64,000 nt of DNA from Arthrobacter sp. zg-Y20 (GCF_030142075.1 NZ_CP126241.1:2790001-2854000), one strand, 5' to 3'; shown: positions 45,187-54,133, numbered from the stretch's first letter. Notes: generated by a model from the letters alone, not told the origin. Numbers and translations are program-made.

Positions 45187-45474
45187 ATGACTGAAGCCAA
45201 TGCCCCCATCAACCTCCGCGCCACCATGGTCCCCAATCCCGGAGAATACAACCGGGTGAAACTGGCGCTGGAGATCGCCATTGAGCAGGTCCGGACCGAA
45301 CCGGGCTGCCTGCGCTACGAGATTGTCGAAGACTCCGAAGCGGCCATTGTGCTGGCCGAACAGTGGGCCACCCAGGAAGACCTGCAGCGCCACGCCCGCG
45401 GCGCCGCGCTGCAGGATCTGCAGGAATCCCTCAGCGCACTGCTGGCCGAGCCGCTGAAGGTGGAGCAGGTCTAG
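45187..45474 (+). CDS. Antibiotic biosynthesis monooxygenase (ABM) domain protein
   Basis: 95 residues, the single ABM fold. Typical blocks are RVKLALEIAIEQVRTEPGCL, RYEIVEDSEAAIVLAEQWA and LQRHARGAALQDL. ABM proteins such as YgiN act on quinols or aldehydes without cofactors. It is convergent with amt; the stop codons overlap at 45471-45474. Confidence 0.88.
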   Translation: MTEANAPINLRATMVPNPGEYNRVKLALEIAIEQVRTEPGCLRYEIVEDSEAAIVLAEQWATQEDLQRHARGAALQDLQESLSALLAEPLKVEQV

Positions 45475-47063
45475 TACGGCGTGATGGCCAGCCGGTAGAT
45501 CGAGTCCGGTTCAGCGCCGAAACGTTTCAGGACTGCCACCACCGCTTCTTCGTGCTCCTCGTCCACAGCCGCCTGCACCCGCATCCGGTCGGCGAAATCG
45601 ATCCGCCGCTTCTCGCTGCGGAAGGCTTCGGTACGGACCTTCCCGGTGTAGACGGCGGCGTCGGAGAGCTCGAGGGAGCGGGCACCGGCCATCAGCAGCG
45701 CGTCCCGCAGGCCGTCGATCCGGTCGGTGCTCACCACCGCGCTCACCAGGTGGTTGGGTACGGACTTGCGGGCGTCGACGGCGTTGCCGCCGTTCGCTGC
45801 GGCCCGTCCGGCGGTTGTGGGCCGGGTCGTGATGCCGCTGAGCGAGTACCCCGAGGCACCCTGCTGGACGCGGTCCAGGTCCTCCTGCTCCGGCCCGGGC
45901 TCGCGCAGCCCCATGGTGCGCGAAATGACCGCGGCGATGATCCAGCTGAGCACAAACGAGAACAGCACCACGCATACAATCGCCACCACCTGGTGCCACA
46001 GCAGGTTCCCGCCTCCGCCGGAAAACACGCCGTCCACGCCTGCCGGGTTTACTGAGTTGTCCCCGAAGAAACCCAGCAGGACCGAGCCGAGCACACCGCC
46101 CACAAAATGCACGGCGATCACGTCCAAGGCGTCGTCGTAACGCAGCAGGCGCTTGAGTTGAACGGCGAGCGCGCAGACCAAGCCGGCAATCAGCCCGATC
46201 AGCAGGGCCGCCCCGGTGCCGACAAACCCGGCACAGGGGGTAATGGTCGCCAGGCCGGCCACCGCGCCGGAGACGGCGCCCACCAAGGTGGAATGCCCGT
46301 CCCGCAGCCGTTCCACCACCAGCCAGGTCAGCATGGCCGCGGACCCGGCTATGTGTGTGTTCATCAGGGCCTGAGCGGCAACATCATTTGCCTGCAAGCC
46401 GTCCCCGGCGTTGAAGCCGAACCAACCGAACCAGAGGATCCCGGCGCCCACCAGCATCAGGGGAAGGTTGTTGGGCGACGTTTTCAGGTTCGGCCACCCT
46501 CGCCTCCGGCCCACCACCAGCAGCACCGCGACGGCGGCAGCCCCGGCGGAAGAATGCACCACGATTCCGCCGGCCCAGTCCTGGGCACCGAGCTGGGCCA
46601 GCCAGCCCTTCGGGTGCCATAGCCACCGCGCCACCTGGGGGTAGACCAGGATCGACCATGCAGCCAGGAACACCACCCAGCCTGCAAAGCGCAGCCTGCC
46701 GGCGGTGGCACCGGTCAACAGCGCCGGCGTGATGATGGCAAACATCATCTGGTAGGCCACGAAGGCCAGCGCGGGAATGGTCACCCCCGCGGCCACCGTG
46801 TGGAACTGCGGAGTGTCGACGTCGATCAGCGCGAACGCATCAAACTCCCCCACGAGCGAATTGCCCTGGTTACTGAACGCCAGGGTGTATCCCACCAGCA
46901 CCCACGTGAGACTAATGACCCCGAGGGGGATGATGTTCTGCATCATCATGGTCAGGACGTTGCGCACCGGCACCATCCCGCCGTAGAACAGCGCCAGCCC
47001 GGGGGTCATAAACAGCACCAGCCCGGCGCAGATCAGCACCCAGGCGGTATCAGCCCCGTTCAC
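45471..47063 (-). CDS. amt: Ammonium transporter fused to degenerate PII domain
   Basis: 530 residues from GTG 47063. The Amt channel (about 1-410) has eleven helices, MTPGLALFYGGMVPVRNVL at the first, and both pore His motifs: IVVHSSAGAAAVAVL and VIAVHFVGGVLGSVLLG. After a linker, residues about 434-530 resemble GlnB/GlnK: NHLVSAVVSTDRIDGLRDAL, then RIDFADRMRVQAAVDEEHEE. The usual T-loop Tyr (YRGAEY) is replaced by RTEAFRSEKRR, and the C-terminal GDGKIFV is absent. Normally a separate GlnK plugs the channel. This fusion would be a built-in, perhaps constitutive or differently sensed, gate. Confidence 0.9.
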   Translation of the reverse strand: MNGADTAWVLICAGLVLFMTPGLALFYGGMVPVRNVLTMMMQNIIPLGVISLTWVLVGYTLAFSNQGNSLVGEFDAFALIDVDTPQFHTVAAGVTIPALAFVAYQMMFAIITPALLTGATAGRLRFAGWVVFLAAWSILVYPQVARWLWHPKGWLAQLGAQDWAGGIVVHSSAGAAAVAVLLVVGRRRGWPNLKTSPNNLPLMLVGAGILWFGWFGFNAGDGLQANDVAAQALMNTHIAGSAAMLTWLVVERLRDGHSTLVGAVSGAVAGLATITPCAGFVGTGAALLIGLIAGLVCALAVQLKRLLRYDDALDVIAVHFVGGVLGSVLLGFFGDNSVNPAGVDGVFSGGGGNLLWHQVVAIVCVVLFSFVLSWIIAAVISRTMGLREPGPEQEDLDRVQQGASGYSLSGITTRPTTAGRAAANGGNAVDARKSVPNHLVSAVVSTDRIDGLRDALLMAGARSLELSDAAVYTGKVRTEAFRSEKRRIDFADRMRVQAAVDEEHEEAVVAVLKRFGAEPDSIYRLAITPY

Positions 47064-47252
47064 GTCCGGCTCCGGGAGGAGGTGTTATTGAGGGTTCCTC
47101 TGCAACGGCACATGACATCTCCGCTTCCAACTCGTGTACAGCCGTGGGCAAATGCGAGTGGTGGGGACCGGTTCGGCGTGGTGCCGAACCCGGGGCCTTT
47201 GGACCAAACGAGCGTACCGCCGGGCAGGGAAGCACCAGAAGGGCAGGAGACG

Positions 47253-47295
47253 CAAAAAGGAGCCGGCAGGCCTAATTGGCGCTGCCGGTTCCTTT
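47253..47295 (-). terminator. fdhA terminator
   Basis: A 14-bp stem with one G-T pair (47256-47269 with 47282-47295), inner GCC/GGC, followed on the minus strand by TTTTTGCG. It lies 35 bp past the dehydrogenase stop. Confidence 0.88.
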
Positions 47296-47329
47296 CCCCG
47301 GGCTGTAAGCCCGCCTTTGCCTTCCTCGA

Positions 47330-48553
47330 CTAGCTGTGCGAGCCCACCATGCCGTTGGGGTCGATGACGTACTTGCGGGCTGCACCGGAGTCGAACTCGC
47401 GGTAGGACTCCGGTGCCTGGTCCAGGCTGATGGGCGTGGCGTTGACCGCCTTGGCGATCTGGACCCTGTCATGGAGGATCGCCATCATCAGTTCCCGGTT
47501 GTACTTCATCACCGGACACTGCCCGGTGGTGAAGGACAGGGACTTGGCCCAGCCGGTGCCCAGGTCCAGGCTCAGGGACCCCTTCTGCGCCGCTTCGTCG
47601 ATACCGCCCGGGTCACCGGTGACGTAGAGGCCTGGAATGCCCAGGGCACCGCCGGCCGCGGTGATGTCCATCAGGGCATTCAGGACGGTGGCCGGGGCTT
47701 CGGTGTCCGATCCGGAGCCGTGTCCGCGGGCTTCGAAGCCCACGGCATCCACGCCGCAGTCCACCTCCGGCACGCCGAGGATCTGCTCGATTTGGTCCTT
47801 GGGATCGCCCTGCGAAATATCCACCGTCTCGCAGCCGAAGCTGCGGGCCTGTGCCAGCCGCTCCTGGTTCAGGTCACCCACAATGACGGCCGCGGCTCCC
47901 AGCAGCTGGGCGGAGGCGGCAGCTGCCAGTCCCACCGGCCCGGCACCGGCAATGTATACGGTGGACCCAACCCCCACACCTGCGCTGACGGCACCGTGGT
48001 ACCCGGTGGGGAAAATGTCCGAGAGCATGGTCAGGTCCATGATTTTCTCCATGGCCTGGTCCTTGTCCGGGAACCGCAGCAGGTTCCAGTCCGCGTAGGG
48101 AACCAGGGCGTACTCGGCCTGTCCGCCGACCCAGCCGCCCATGTCCACGTATCCATAGGCACTGCCGGGGCGCTCCGGGTTCACGTTCAGGCAGATCCCG
48201 GTCTTGCGTTCCTTGCAGTTGCGGCAGCGGCCGCAGGAAATATTGAACGGCACCGAGACCAGGTCTCCAACGTTGATGAATTCGACATCCGGTCCGGTTT
48301 CCACCACTTCGCCGGTGATCTCGTGGCCGAGAATAAGGTTGGGCGGAGCCGTGGTCCGGCCGCGGACCATGTGCTGGTCCGAGCCGCAGATGTTGGTGGT
48401 GACCACTTTCAGGATGGCCGCGTGCGGCAGTTTCCGGCCGATGTTGGCGGGATTCACCCCCGGCCCGTCTTTCAGTTCGAAGGTGGGATAGTCAATGTCC
48501 TGGACTTCCACTACCCCGGGTTCAATGTAGGCAACTCCCCGATTGGAACTCAT
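47330..48553 (-). CDS. fdhA: Glutathione-independent formaldehyde dehydrogenase
   Basis: 407 residues, zinc-type medium-chain dehydrogenase. Catalytic zinc ligands are in TTNICGSDQHMVRG and LILGHEITGE; the structural-zinc Cys cluster is CGRCRNCKERKTGIC. The Rossmann motif is IAGAGPVGLAAAASAQ. SAYGYVDMGGWVGGQAEYAL and GFEARGHGSGSDTEAPATVL are typical of the Pseudomonas putida FdhA type, which oxidises formaldehyde without glutathione and can dismutate aldehydes. It ends in its own terminator; the 157 bases upstream of the start carry no clear promoter. Confidence 0.94.
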   Translation of the reverse strand: MSSNRGVAYIEPGVVEVQDIDYPTFELKDGPGVNPANIGRKLPHAAILKVVTTNICGSDQHMVRGRTTAPPNLILGHEITGEVVETGPDVEFINVGDLVSVPFNISCGRCRNCKERKTGICLNVNPERPGSAYGYVDMGGWVGGQAEYALVPYADWNLLRFPDKDQAMEKIMDLTMLSDIFPTGYHGAVSAGVGVGSTVYIAGAGPVGLAAAASAQLLGAAAVIVGDLNQERLAQARSFGCETVDISQGDPKDQIEQILGVPEVDCGVDAVGFEARGHGSGSDTEAPATVLNALMDITAAGGALGIPGLYVTGDPGGIDEAAQKGSLSLDLGTGWAKSLSFTTGQCPVMKYNRELMMAILHDRVQIAKAVNATPISLDQAPESYREFDSGAARKYVIDPNGMVGSHS

Positions 48554-48711
48554 GGCGGCCTCGCTGTCTTTCGTCGTCTCTGACTGGTTGCAGGACGTGC
48601 CTCCCCCGGGGCCTGCGCCCTTGGCAGCGAGGGTACAGCGGGCAGCACGACGGCGGTAGACAGTAGCAGTTGTGGATCTTTGCCTCAGCCTGCGGCGGGC
48701 GTTAAACGCTT

Positions 48712-48746
48712 AGCAGGCAGGCACCCTGACCGGGTACCTGCCTGCT
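48712..48746 (-). terminator. Thioredoxin gene hairpin terminator
   Basis: A stem of 10 plus 4 bp with a C/A mismatch (48712-48726 with 48732-48746). It lies 15 bp past the thioredoxin stop. The U-tract is weak. Confidence 0.72.
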
Positions 48747-48760
48747 GAAAACGGTGGGGA

Positions 48761-49162
48761 CTAGCCCTGGGTGGGCTGCCCGTTGGAGCCGGCCGCTGCC
48801 TCGCGCTCCTGTGCGGCGATCTGCTCGTGCACGGCCTTCATGTCCAGGCCCTTCACGGCATCCACCAGTTCGCTGAACTGGCTCGCATTGAGTGCGCCGG
48901 GCTGGGAGAACACCAGCACCTTCTCGCGGAACGCCATAAGCGTGGGGATGGAGGTAATGCCTGCGGCGGCGGCCAGGCCCTGCTCCGCCTCGGTGTCCAC
49001 CTTCGCAAAGGTAATGTCCTCGTGCTTCTGCGAAACCGAGTCGTACACGGGTGCAAACTGCTTGCACGGTCCGCACCAGTCCGCCCAGAAGTCCACGAAG
49101 ACGATGTCGTTTTCCTCGATGGTTTCGGGGAAGGTTGCTTCGGTGATGTCGATAGTAGCCAT
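48761..49162 (-). CDS. trxA: Thioredoxin
   Basis: 133 residues from ATG 49162. Active site FWADWCGPCKQFAPVYD and cis-Pro in GITSIPTLMAFREKVLVFS. It reduces protein disulfides in the cytoplasm. A 25-residue polar tail (AAQEREAAAGSNGQPTQG) extends past the normal fold. The same-strand MarR gene lies 80 bp upstream, so cotranscription is possible. Confidence 0.96.
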   Translation of the reverse strand: MATIDITEATFPETIEENDIVFVDFWADWCGPCKQFAPVYDSVSQKHEDITFAKVDTEAEQGLAAAAGITSIPTLMAFREKVLVFSQPGALNASQFSELVDAVKGLDMKAVHEQIAAQEREAAAGSNGQPTQG

Positions 49163-49241
49163 ACGCTCAACGCTAGCGGGGCGCTGGGACATTGTCTCTA
49201 CTGTTCGCTGAACGGTGAAGGCCGTTCGGTGAAGGCCGCGG

Positions 49242-49679
49242 CTAGGCCCCGGGCAGTTTGCTCAGCCGCCGGATCACCGGCAGCGCTTGGGCCAGGGCGT
49301 TGCGTTCTTCCCCGCTGAGCTGCTCGAGGAGTGTTGCCATCAACGCGGTCCGGCTGCCGTTGGCTTCCCGCAGCTCCTTCGCTCCGACCGGGGTAAGGAT
49401 GACCCGGACGCCGCGCGAATCGTGCGGGTCCGGGCTGCGCACCACCAGGCCCGCACCTTCAAGCCGGATGATCTGCTCTGTGGCGCTGGGCACCTTGACG
49501 CCCAGGTTCCGGGCAATTTCGCTCACCCGCAGGCCGTCACCGGCCGCCATTTTCAGGATGCTGACCTGCGTGGCGCTGAGGTTCGTCTCCGCATCCATGT
49601 TGCGGGCAATGTACAGTGCCAGCCGGAGGGACTCACGGAATTCGTCCGCAAGATCGTCCAGGGCGGGATCGGTCGTCAT
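49242..49679 (-). CDS. MarR-family transcriptional regulator
   Basis: 145 residues from ATG 49679. The winged helix is visible: NLSATQVSILKMAAGDGLRV, SEIARNLGVKVPSATEQIIR, LEGAGLVVRSPDPHDSRGVR. The DSR motif of the wing is intact. MarR dimers repress nearby genes and respond to phenolics or oxidants. A palindrome TTAGGTAGCCTAA ends 3 bases before its ATG, suggesting self-control. Downstream gene: thioredoxin. Confidence 0.92.
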   Translation of the reverse strand: MTTDPALDDLADEFRESLRLALYIARNMDAETNLSATQVSILKMAAGDGLRVSEIARNLGVKVPSATEQIIRLEGAGLVVRSPDPHDSRGVRVILTPVGAKELREANGSRTALMATLLEQLSGEERNALAQALPVIRRLSKLPGA

Positions 49680-49681
49680 AG

Positions 49682-49694
49682 TTAGGTAGCCTAA
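49682..49694. promoter_or_regulatory. MarR-gene operator-like palindrome
   Basis: TTAGGTAGCCTAA: 5-bp arms around TAG, immediately before the MarR ATG. It also resembles half of a DtxR/IdeR iron box, so an iron-dependent repressor is a second possibility. Confidence 0.5.
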
Positions 49695-49756
49695 TATTTT
49701 GGGGAGCCGGATGCAAGGCCCGCCCCGTGGCACTGAGCATACAACGCGCACACACA

Positions 49757-49793
49757 GAAAAACCCGCCCCCACCGTGACGGTGAGGACGGGTT
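49757..49793 (-). terminator. tRNA-Tyr terminator
   Basis: On the minus strand an AACCCG...CGGGTT stem with mostly paired interior (two mismatches) is followed by TTTTTC. Confidence 0.8.
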
Positions 49794-49799
49794 AGTCGG

Positions 49800-49881
49800 T
49801 GGCAGATGAGGGATTCGAACCCCCGTAGGCGTTGCCAGCTGATTTACAGTCAGCCCCCTTTGGCCGCTCGGGTAATCTGCC
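49800..49881 (-). tRNA. tRNA-Tyr (GTA)
   Basis: An 82-nt class II-type cloverleaf with a long variable arm. Acceptor GGCAGAT/ATCTGCC, anticodon loop CTGTAAA (anticodon GTA), T arm GGGGG-TTCGAAT-CCCTC. Confidence 0.95.
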
Positions 49882-50019
49882 GAACGTCTTCAAGTGAAGA
49901 CTTTGTCCGCAGTATCTGCGGGCAAGACAACTTTACCGAAGATTCTCCGAAGTTACGAATCGGGCCAAAAATGCCGCTGAAACAGGGCCCTGCGGCGGTT
50001 CCCGCCCCTCGGCTCACGG

Positions 50020-50370
50020 CTACAGTCCGCGCAGGATCCTGGCCTCGAGCTGTGCATAGAATCCGTCCGCCTGCGTCTGGGTCACCGACCCCCACTGCAC
50101 TGCGTTGAGCAGGTCCGCACGGATGCCGGCCAAACGCTCCTGCGTTCCCTGCGCGTGTGCGGTCCGGGGGTTGCCGGCGTCGGGGGTGGCGACGGGACTG
50201 CTCTCCGCGGCCCGCGCGGGCGGGGCACCCGCCGTGCCGAGACCGGCAGCAGAAGCGGCCGCGAGGAAAGAGCCGGCCGCGGCGGTGCGGATCCGGACGG
50301 AGGCGGGACGGCGGAGGAACTGGCCGGAATAGGCCGTCGGTTTCTTTTCCACCCCCTCACCGTTCCGCAC
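50020..50370 (-). CDS. Small secreted hypothetical protein
   Basis: 116 residues. An N-terminal basic stretch (LRRPASVRIRT) precedes a hydrophobic run (AAAGSFLAAASAAGLGTAGA) and a likely signal-peptidase site after PARAA. The mature part ends LLNAVQWGSVTQTQADGFYA then QLEARILRGL, which looks helical. No family is recognised; the start codon is uncertain. It is divergent from yajQ, 115 bp away. Confidence 0.55.
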   Translation of the reverse strand: MRNGEGVEKKPTAYSGQFLRRPASVRIRTAAAGSFLAAASAAGLGTAGAPPARAAESSPVATPDAGNPRTAHAQGTQERLAGIRADLLNAVQWGSVTQTQADGFYAQLEARILRGL

Positions 50371-50485
50371 TTCAATGGGACAACACCGGGGATTGGCTGG
50401 ATGATCGCTGGGAACCGAGCGCCCGAACCGCGGCGACCTACTACGCTAAGACACAGGAAAAGAGTCACCGACCCAAGGAGTTCCC

Positions 50486-50977
50486 ATGGCAAGCGAGTCT
50501 ACGTTCGACGTCGTCAGCAAGATCGATAAGCAGGAAGTGGCCAACGCGCTGAACCAGGCGCAGAAGGAAATTGTCCAGCGCTACGACTTCAAGGGCGTCG
50601 GCGCCGAGGTGGACTTCAGCGGCGAGAAGATCCTGATGAAGGCCAACTCCGAGGACCGCGTGAAGGCTGTCCTGGACGTGCTGCAGTCCAAACTGGTCAA
50701 GCGCGGCATTTCGCTGAAGTCCCTGGACGCCGGAGAGCCCTTCGCCTCCGGCAAGGAGTACCGGATCGAGGCCTCCATGAAGGAAGGCATCGCCCAGGAC
50801 CAGGCGAAGAAGATCAACAAGCTGATCCGCGACGAAGGCCCCAAGGGCGTCAAGTCGCAGATCCAGGGCGACGAGCTGCGCGTCAGCTCCAAGTCCCGCG
50901 ATGATCTCCAGGCCACCATGGCGCTGCTTAAGGGCGCGGACCTCGAGGTGGACCTGCAGTTCATCAACTTCCGCTAA
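50486..50977 (+). CDS. yajQ: YajQ-family nucleotide-binding protein
   Basis: 163 residues, full length. It starts [20 protein letters not shown] and has [20 protein letters not shown] and [20 protein letters not shown]. YajQ proteins bind nucleotides, and some bind cyclic di-GMP. AAGGAG lies 7 bases before ATG 50486. A GC-rich stem-loop follows at 51012-51046. Confidence 0.96.
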   Translation: MASESTFDVVSKIDKQEVANALNQAQKEIVQRYDFKGVGAEVDFSGEKILMKANSEDRVKAVLDVLQSKLVKRGISLKSLDAGEPFASGKEYRIEASMKEGIAQDQAKKINKLIRDEGPKGVKSQIQGDELRVSSKSRDDLQATMALLKGADLEVDLQFINFR

Positions 50978-51011
50978 AGCTCCAGGCAGTCCCGGTTTCG
51001 GCCGGCACAGC

Positions 51012-51046
51012 GACGGCGCCTCCCCCTCTGCGGGGACGGCGCCGTC
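51012..51046 (+). terminator. Stem-loop downstream of yajQ
   Basis: Outer 9-bp stem (51012-51020 with 51038-51046) and inner 5-bp stem (51021-51025 with 51032-51036). No U-tract follows, so termination strength is uncertain. Confidence 0.55.
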
Positions 51047-51089
51047 TGCGTTCCAGGGCTCCTGTGTTCCAGAACCTTACGCCCGTGTT

Positions 51090-51767
51090 CTAGAGCCTTA
51101 CGTCTTCGGCGGCAGGACCGTCGTCGCCGTAGTCCTCCACAGATTCCCCACCCACGGGCTCACCCATCCAGGTCAGCAGCTGCCACGGGCCCACGCCGCC
51201 GACGGCGGGCTCCGGCGCTTCCAGCACGGCGATGCCGGTGTTACTCAGGGCGTTGCGGACAATGAAGTCCGGTCCCACGTTCTGCGCCCGGGCGGTGACC
51301 CACGTCCGGATCATCGCGCCGTGGCTGAAGATTACCGGCGCCCGCAGCCCGGCGGCGGCCAGTTCGCCGACGACGCCGTCAAAACGCGCCAAGGTGCCCG
51401 CGCCGTCCGGGCCGCCGGGCATCCGGGCCTCCGTCTCCCCGTTGACCCAGCGGTACACGGTTTTGAGGTAGGCGATGATCGAATCCCGGTCATTGCGCAT
51501 CTCGAGGTCGCCGGCGGAAATTTCCCGCAGCCCGTCCCTGATCTCCACCGGCAGCCCCAACTCGGCAGCCAGCGGCGCAGCGGTGAGCTGGGTGCGCACC
51601 AGGTTGGACGCGAAGACCCCGTCGATGGGCTCGTGCCCGAGCGCTTCCGGGAGCGCGGCGGCCTGCTCGAGCCCCAGCTCGGTGAGTCCGGGACCGGGGA
51701 CGGCAGTGTCCAGGTAATGCTCCACATTGGACGGGGTCTGGCCGTGGCGGATCAGTATCAGGCGCAT
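51090..51767 (-). CDS. Histidine phosphatase family protein
   Basis: 225 residues. The phosphohistidine motif MRLILIRHGQTPSNVEHYLD is at the N-terminus; FASNLVRTQLTAAPLA, a Glu in GLREISAGDLEMRND, and the second His in VIFSHGAMIRTW complete the active site. Family members are phosphoglycerate mutase-like phosphatases; substrate unknown. It is convergent with yajQ. Confidence 0.92.
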   Translation of the reverse strand: MRLILIRHGQTPSNVEHYLDTAVPGPGLTELGLEQAAALPEALGHEPIDGVFASNLVRTQLTAAPLAAELGLPVEIRDGLREISAGDLEMRNDRDSIIAYLKTVYRWVNGETEARMPGGPDGAGTLARFDGVVGELAAAGLRAPVIFSHGAMIRTWVTARAQNVGPDFIVRNALSNTGIAVLEAPEPAVGGVGPWQLLTWMGEPVGGESVEDYGDDGPAAEDVRL

Positions 51768-51844
51768 GCTCGAAGCCTACTTCGTCACTGGGTTGGGCTG
51801 GGCCGGGAGCCGGCGGGTTCAGGAAGCCGGCAGGCCGGGACCGG

Positions 51845-52717
51845 TCAGGAGCCCAGCGCGCGGCCGGCCATCCGTTCCAGGCGCTCAATCCGCTGATCCA
51901 TCGGCGGATGCGTGGCCAGGAGGCCGCGGACGCCGGCGCGGAACGGGTTGGCAATCATCAGGTGGGCGGTGTTGGCCAGCTTCTGGTCATTGGCCGGCAA
52001 CGGGGCGCGCTGGGTTCCGCTCTCCAGTTTGCGCAGGGCCGAGGCGAGCGCCAGCGGATCGTCCGTGAGCTTGGCACCGTCTTCGTCGGCGTCGTACTCC
52101 CTGGTCCGGCCGATGGCCATCTGGATCAGGGACGCGGCAAACGGGGCCAGAATGGCCATGGCGATGGCTGCCAGCGGGTTCGAGTTGCGGCGGTCGCCGC
52201 CGCCGAAGAAGAGCAGGAACTGGCCCAGCGAGGTGATGACGCCGGCAATCGCGGCGGCGACCGAGGAGGTGAGGATGTCGCGGTTGTAGACGTGCATCAA
52301 CTCGTGGCCGAGCACACCGCGCAGTTCACGCTCGTTCAGCAGGACCAGGATGCCCTGGGTGCAGCACACCGCGGCGTGCTGCGGGTTGCGCCCGGTGGCA
52401 AAGGCGTTGGGCGCCATGGTCGGGGAAACATACAGCCGCGGCATGGGCTGGCCGGCCTTCGAGGAGAGCTCCCGGACAATCCGGTACATTTCCGGCGCCT
52501 GTGCCTCGGTCACCGGCACGGCGCGCATGGCCCGGATGGCGAGCTTGTCGCTGTTCCAATAGCTGTAGGCGGTGGTGGCCAGGCCGATGGCCAGGAAGAT
52601 CCAGATGTACGCGGGGCTTCCCGTACCCGAGGACAGAATCGCCCCGATTCCCAGCAGCACGGCAAACAGCACACCGAACAGTGCGGCAGTCTTGAGGCCG
52701 TTGAAATGGTGATGCAC
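51845..52717 (-). CDS. htpX: HtpX-type membrane zinc metalloprotease
   Basis: 290 residues. N-terminal helices (TAALFGVLFAVLLGIGAILS, YIWIFLAIGLATTAYS) precede the M48 zinc motif LRGVLGHELMHVYNRDIL with HELMH, and a third ligand Glu in TREYDADEDGAKLTDD. PMPRLYVSPTMAPNAFATGR is also typical. It degrades misfolded membrane proteins on the cytoplasmic side. An inverted repeat lies 70-105 bases upstream of the start. Confidence 0.95.
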   Translation of the reverse strand: MHHHFNGLKTAALFGVLFAVLLGIGAILSSGTGSPAYIWIFLAIGLATTAYSYWNSDKLAIRAMRAVPVTEAQAPEMYRIVRELSSKAGQPMPRLYVSPTMAPNAFATGRNPQHAAVCCTQGILVLLNERELRGVLGHELMHVYNRDILTSSVAAAIAGVITSLGQFLLFFGGGDRRNSNPLAAIAMAILAPFAASLIQMAIGRTREYDADEDGAKLTDDPLALASALRKLESGTQRAPLPANDQKLANTAHLMIANPFRAGVRGLLATHPPMDQRIERLERMAGRALGS

Positions 52718-52785
52718 GGGTACACAGTCCTTTCAACGCAGGCCGCTGCCGGCCTGCAGCTTCTACGGTAGGTCCGTTTAGTTCA

Positions 52786-52824
52786 ACGCAGAACCATCCC
52801 GGACTGTTCCGCGCCGTTCTGCGT
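52786..52824. promoter_or_regulatory. Inverted repeat upstream of htpX
   Basis: ACGCAGAAC (52786-52794) and GTTCTGCGT (52816-52824) form 9-bp arms 21 bases apart. It could be an operator of htpX or a terminator-like hairpin after the MFS gene. Confidence 0.35.
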
Positions 52825-52861
52825 AGAACACGCCCCGGACACCGGGGCGGGAGGAGCCGGC

Positions 52862-54133
52862 TCAGGGCTCGGGATGCAGGGCGTCGTAGCGGGCAAACCG
52901 CGGCTGGGTACGGGCCAGCACCCCCACCAGCGCCAGGCAGATCAATCCGCCGAGCACCGCGGCCCAGCCCTCCCCCAGGAAGGAAGCGTCCACGCCGGCC
53001 ACCAGGTCCCCCAAGCGGGGACCGCCGGCCACCACCACCACGAACACACCCTGCAGCCGTCCGCGCATCGCGTCGGGGGTGGCGGCCTGCAGGATGGTGG
53101 AGCGGAAGACGCTGCTGATCGAATCGGCTATCCCGGCGCACGCCATGGCAGCGGCCGCCGGGATCAGCCAGCGGGACGGGACCGCGCCGTCGTTGTGTCC
53201 GGCCAGGACCACCACGGCGCCGAAGGCCGATACGGACAGTGCCCACGCCGCCACGGACCACAGCACCGCCAGCCCCTGCCGGCGGACCAGCCCCAGCGGA
53301 CCGGAGAACAAACCGGCCAGGAAGGCACCCACTGCCGTCGCGGCCAGCAGTACGCCCACCGTCGTCGCGCCGCCGCCGAGCGCCAACGCCCCGATGGCCG
53401 GCAGCAGGGCCCGCGGCTGCGAGAAGACCATGGCGCACAGGTCCACCACAAACGTCATCCGGATGTTGGGGCGGGTGCCCAGGAACCTGAATCCCTCCAG
53501 CACCGATTTCAGCCCGGCTTTTTGCACCTTGCCTACCGGCGGCATGGGCGGCAGCCGGTACAGCGCCCACATGGCGGCAGTGAAGGTGACCACGTCAATG
53601 GTGTAGGTCCAGCCGTAGCCGACCCTGGCCACCAGCACACCGGCCAGCAGCGGACCGGCGGTCATGGCCAGGCCGAAGGTAATCATGCTCAGCGCATTGG
53701 CGGCCGGCAGCAGTTCGGGGCGGACCAGCCGGGGAATGATGGCGCTGCGGGCAGGCTGGTTCAGTCCGCCGGCGCCGGCATTGACGGCCACCAGGAAGTA
53801 CAGCAGCCAGACGTTGCCCACTCCGGCCCAGGCCTGCGCGGCAATGCCGATGGTGCTGCCCCAGAGCAGCAGTGAGGAAACCAGTGCGACTTTCCGGCGG
53901 TCGTACGCGTCCACCACCGACCCGCCGTACAGCCCGGCCAGGACCAGCGGAACCAGGCCCACCAATCCGAGCAGGCCTACGTAGAAACTGGATTCCGTCA
54001 GTGCGTAGACTTCCAGGCTCACCGCCACGAGGGTGAGCTGGGTGCCGACGGCGGACAGCGCCGTTCCGGTCCAGAGGCGGCGGTATTCCGGGCTTTCACG
54101 CAAGGGGGTGAGGTCGGCGAGGAGTCTTGGCAC
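52862..54133 (-). CDS. MFS transporter (EntS-like exporter)
   Basis: 423 residues, about twelve helices. It begins MPRLLADLTPLRESPEYRRL then LWTGTALSAVGTQLTLVAVS; the loop after helix 2 reads YGGSVVDAYDRRKVALVSSL, the MFS motif A variant. PDAMRGRLQGVFVVVVAGGP marks the second half. The EntS/MFS_3 family exports siderophores and other small molecules; no siderophore genes lie nearby, so substrate is unknown. Confidence 0.9.
   Translation of the reverse strand: MPRLLADLTPLRESPEYRRLWTGTALSAVGTQLTLVAVSLEVYALTESSFYVGLLGLVGLVPLVLAGLYGGSVVDAYDRRKVALVSSLLLWGSTIGIAAQAWAGVGNVWLLYFLVAVNAGAGGLNQPARSAIIPRLVRPELLPAANALSMITFGLAMTAGPLLAGVLVARVGYGWTYTIDVVTFTAAMWALYRLPPMPPVGKVQKAGLKSVLEGFRFLGTRPNIRMTFVVDLCAMVFSQPRALLPAIGALALGGGATTVGVLLAATAVGAFLAGLFSGPLGLVRRQGLAVLWSVAAWALSVSAFGAVVVLAGHNDGAVPSRWLIPAAAAMACAGIADSISSVFRSTILQAATPDAMRGRLQGVFVVVVAGGPRLGDLVAGVDASFLGEGWAAVLGGLICLALVGVLARTQPRFARYDALHPEP

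Noticed and set aside
47064-47200. GlnR box upstream of the Amt-PII gene
   Set aside because: GTAC-like and GGAAGC words occur, but spacing and bases do not fit GTnAC-N6-GaAAC well enough to claim.
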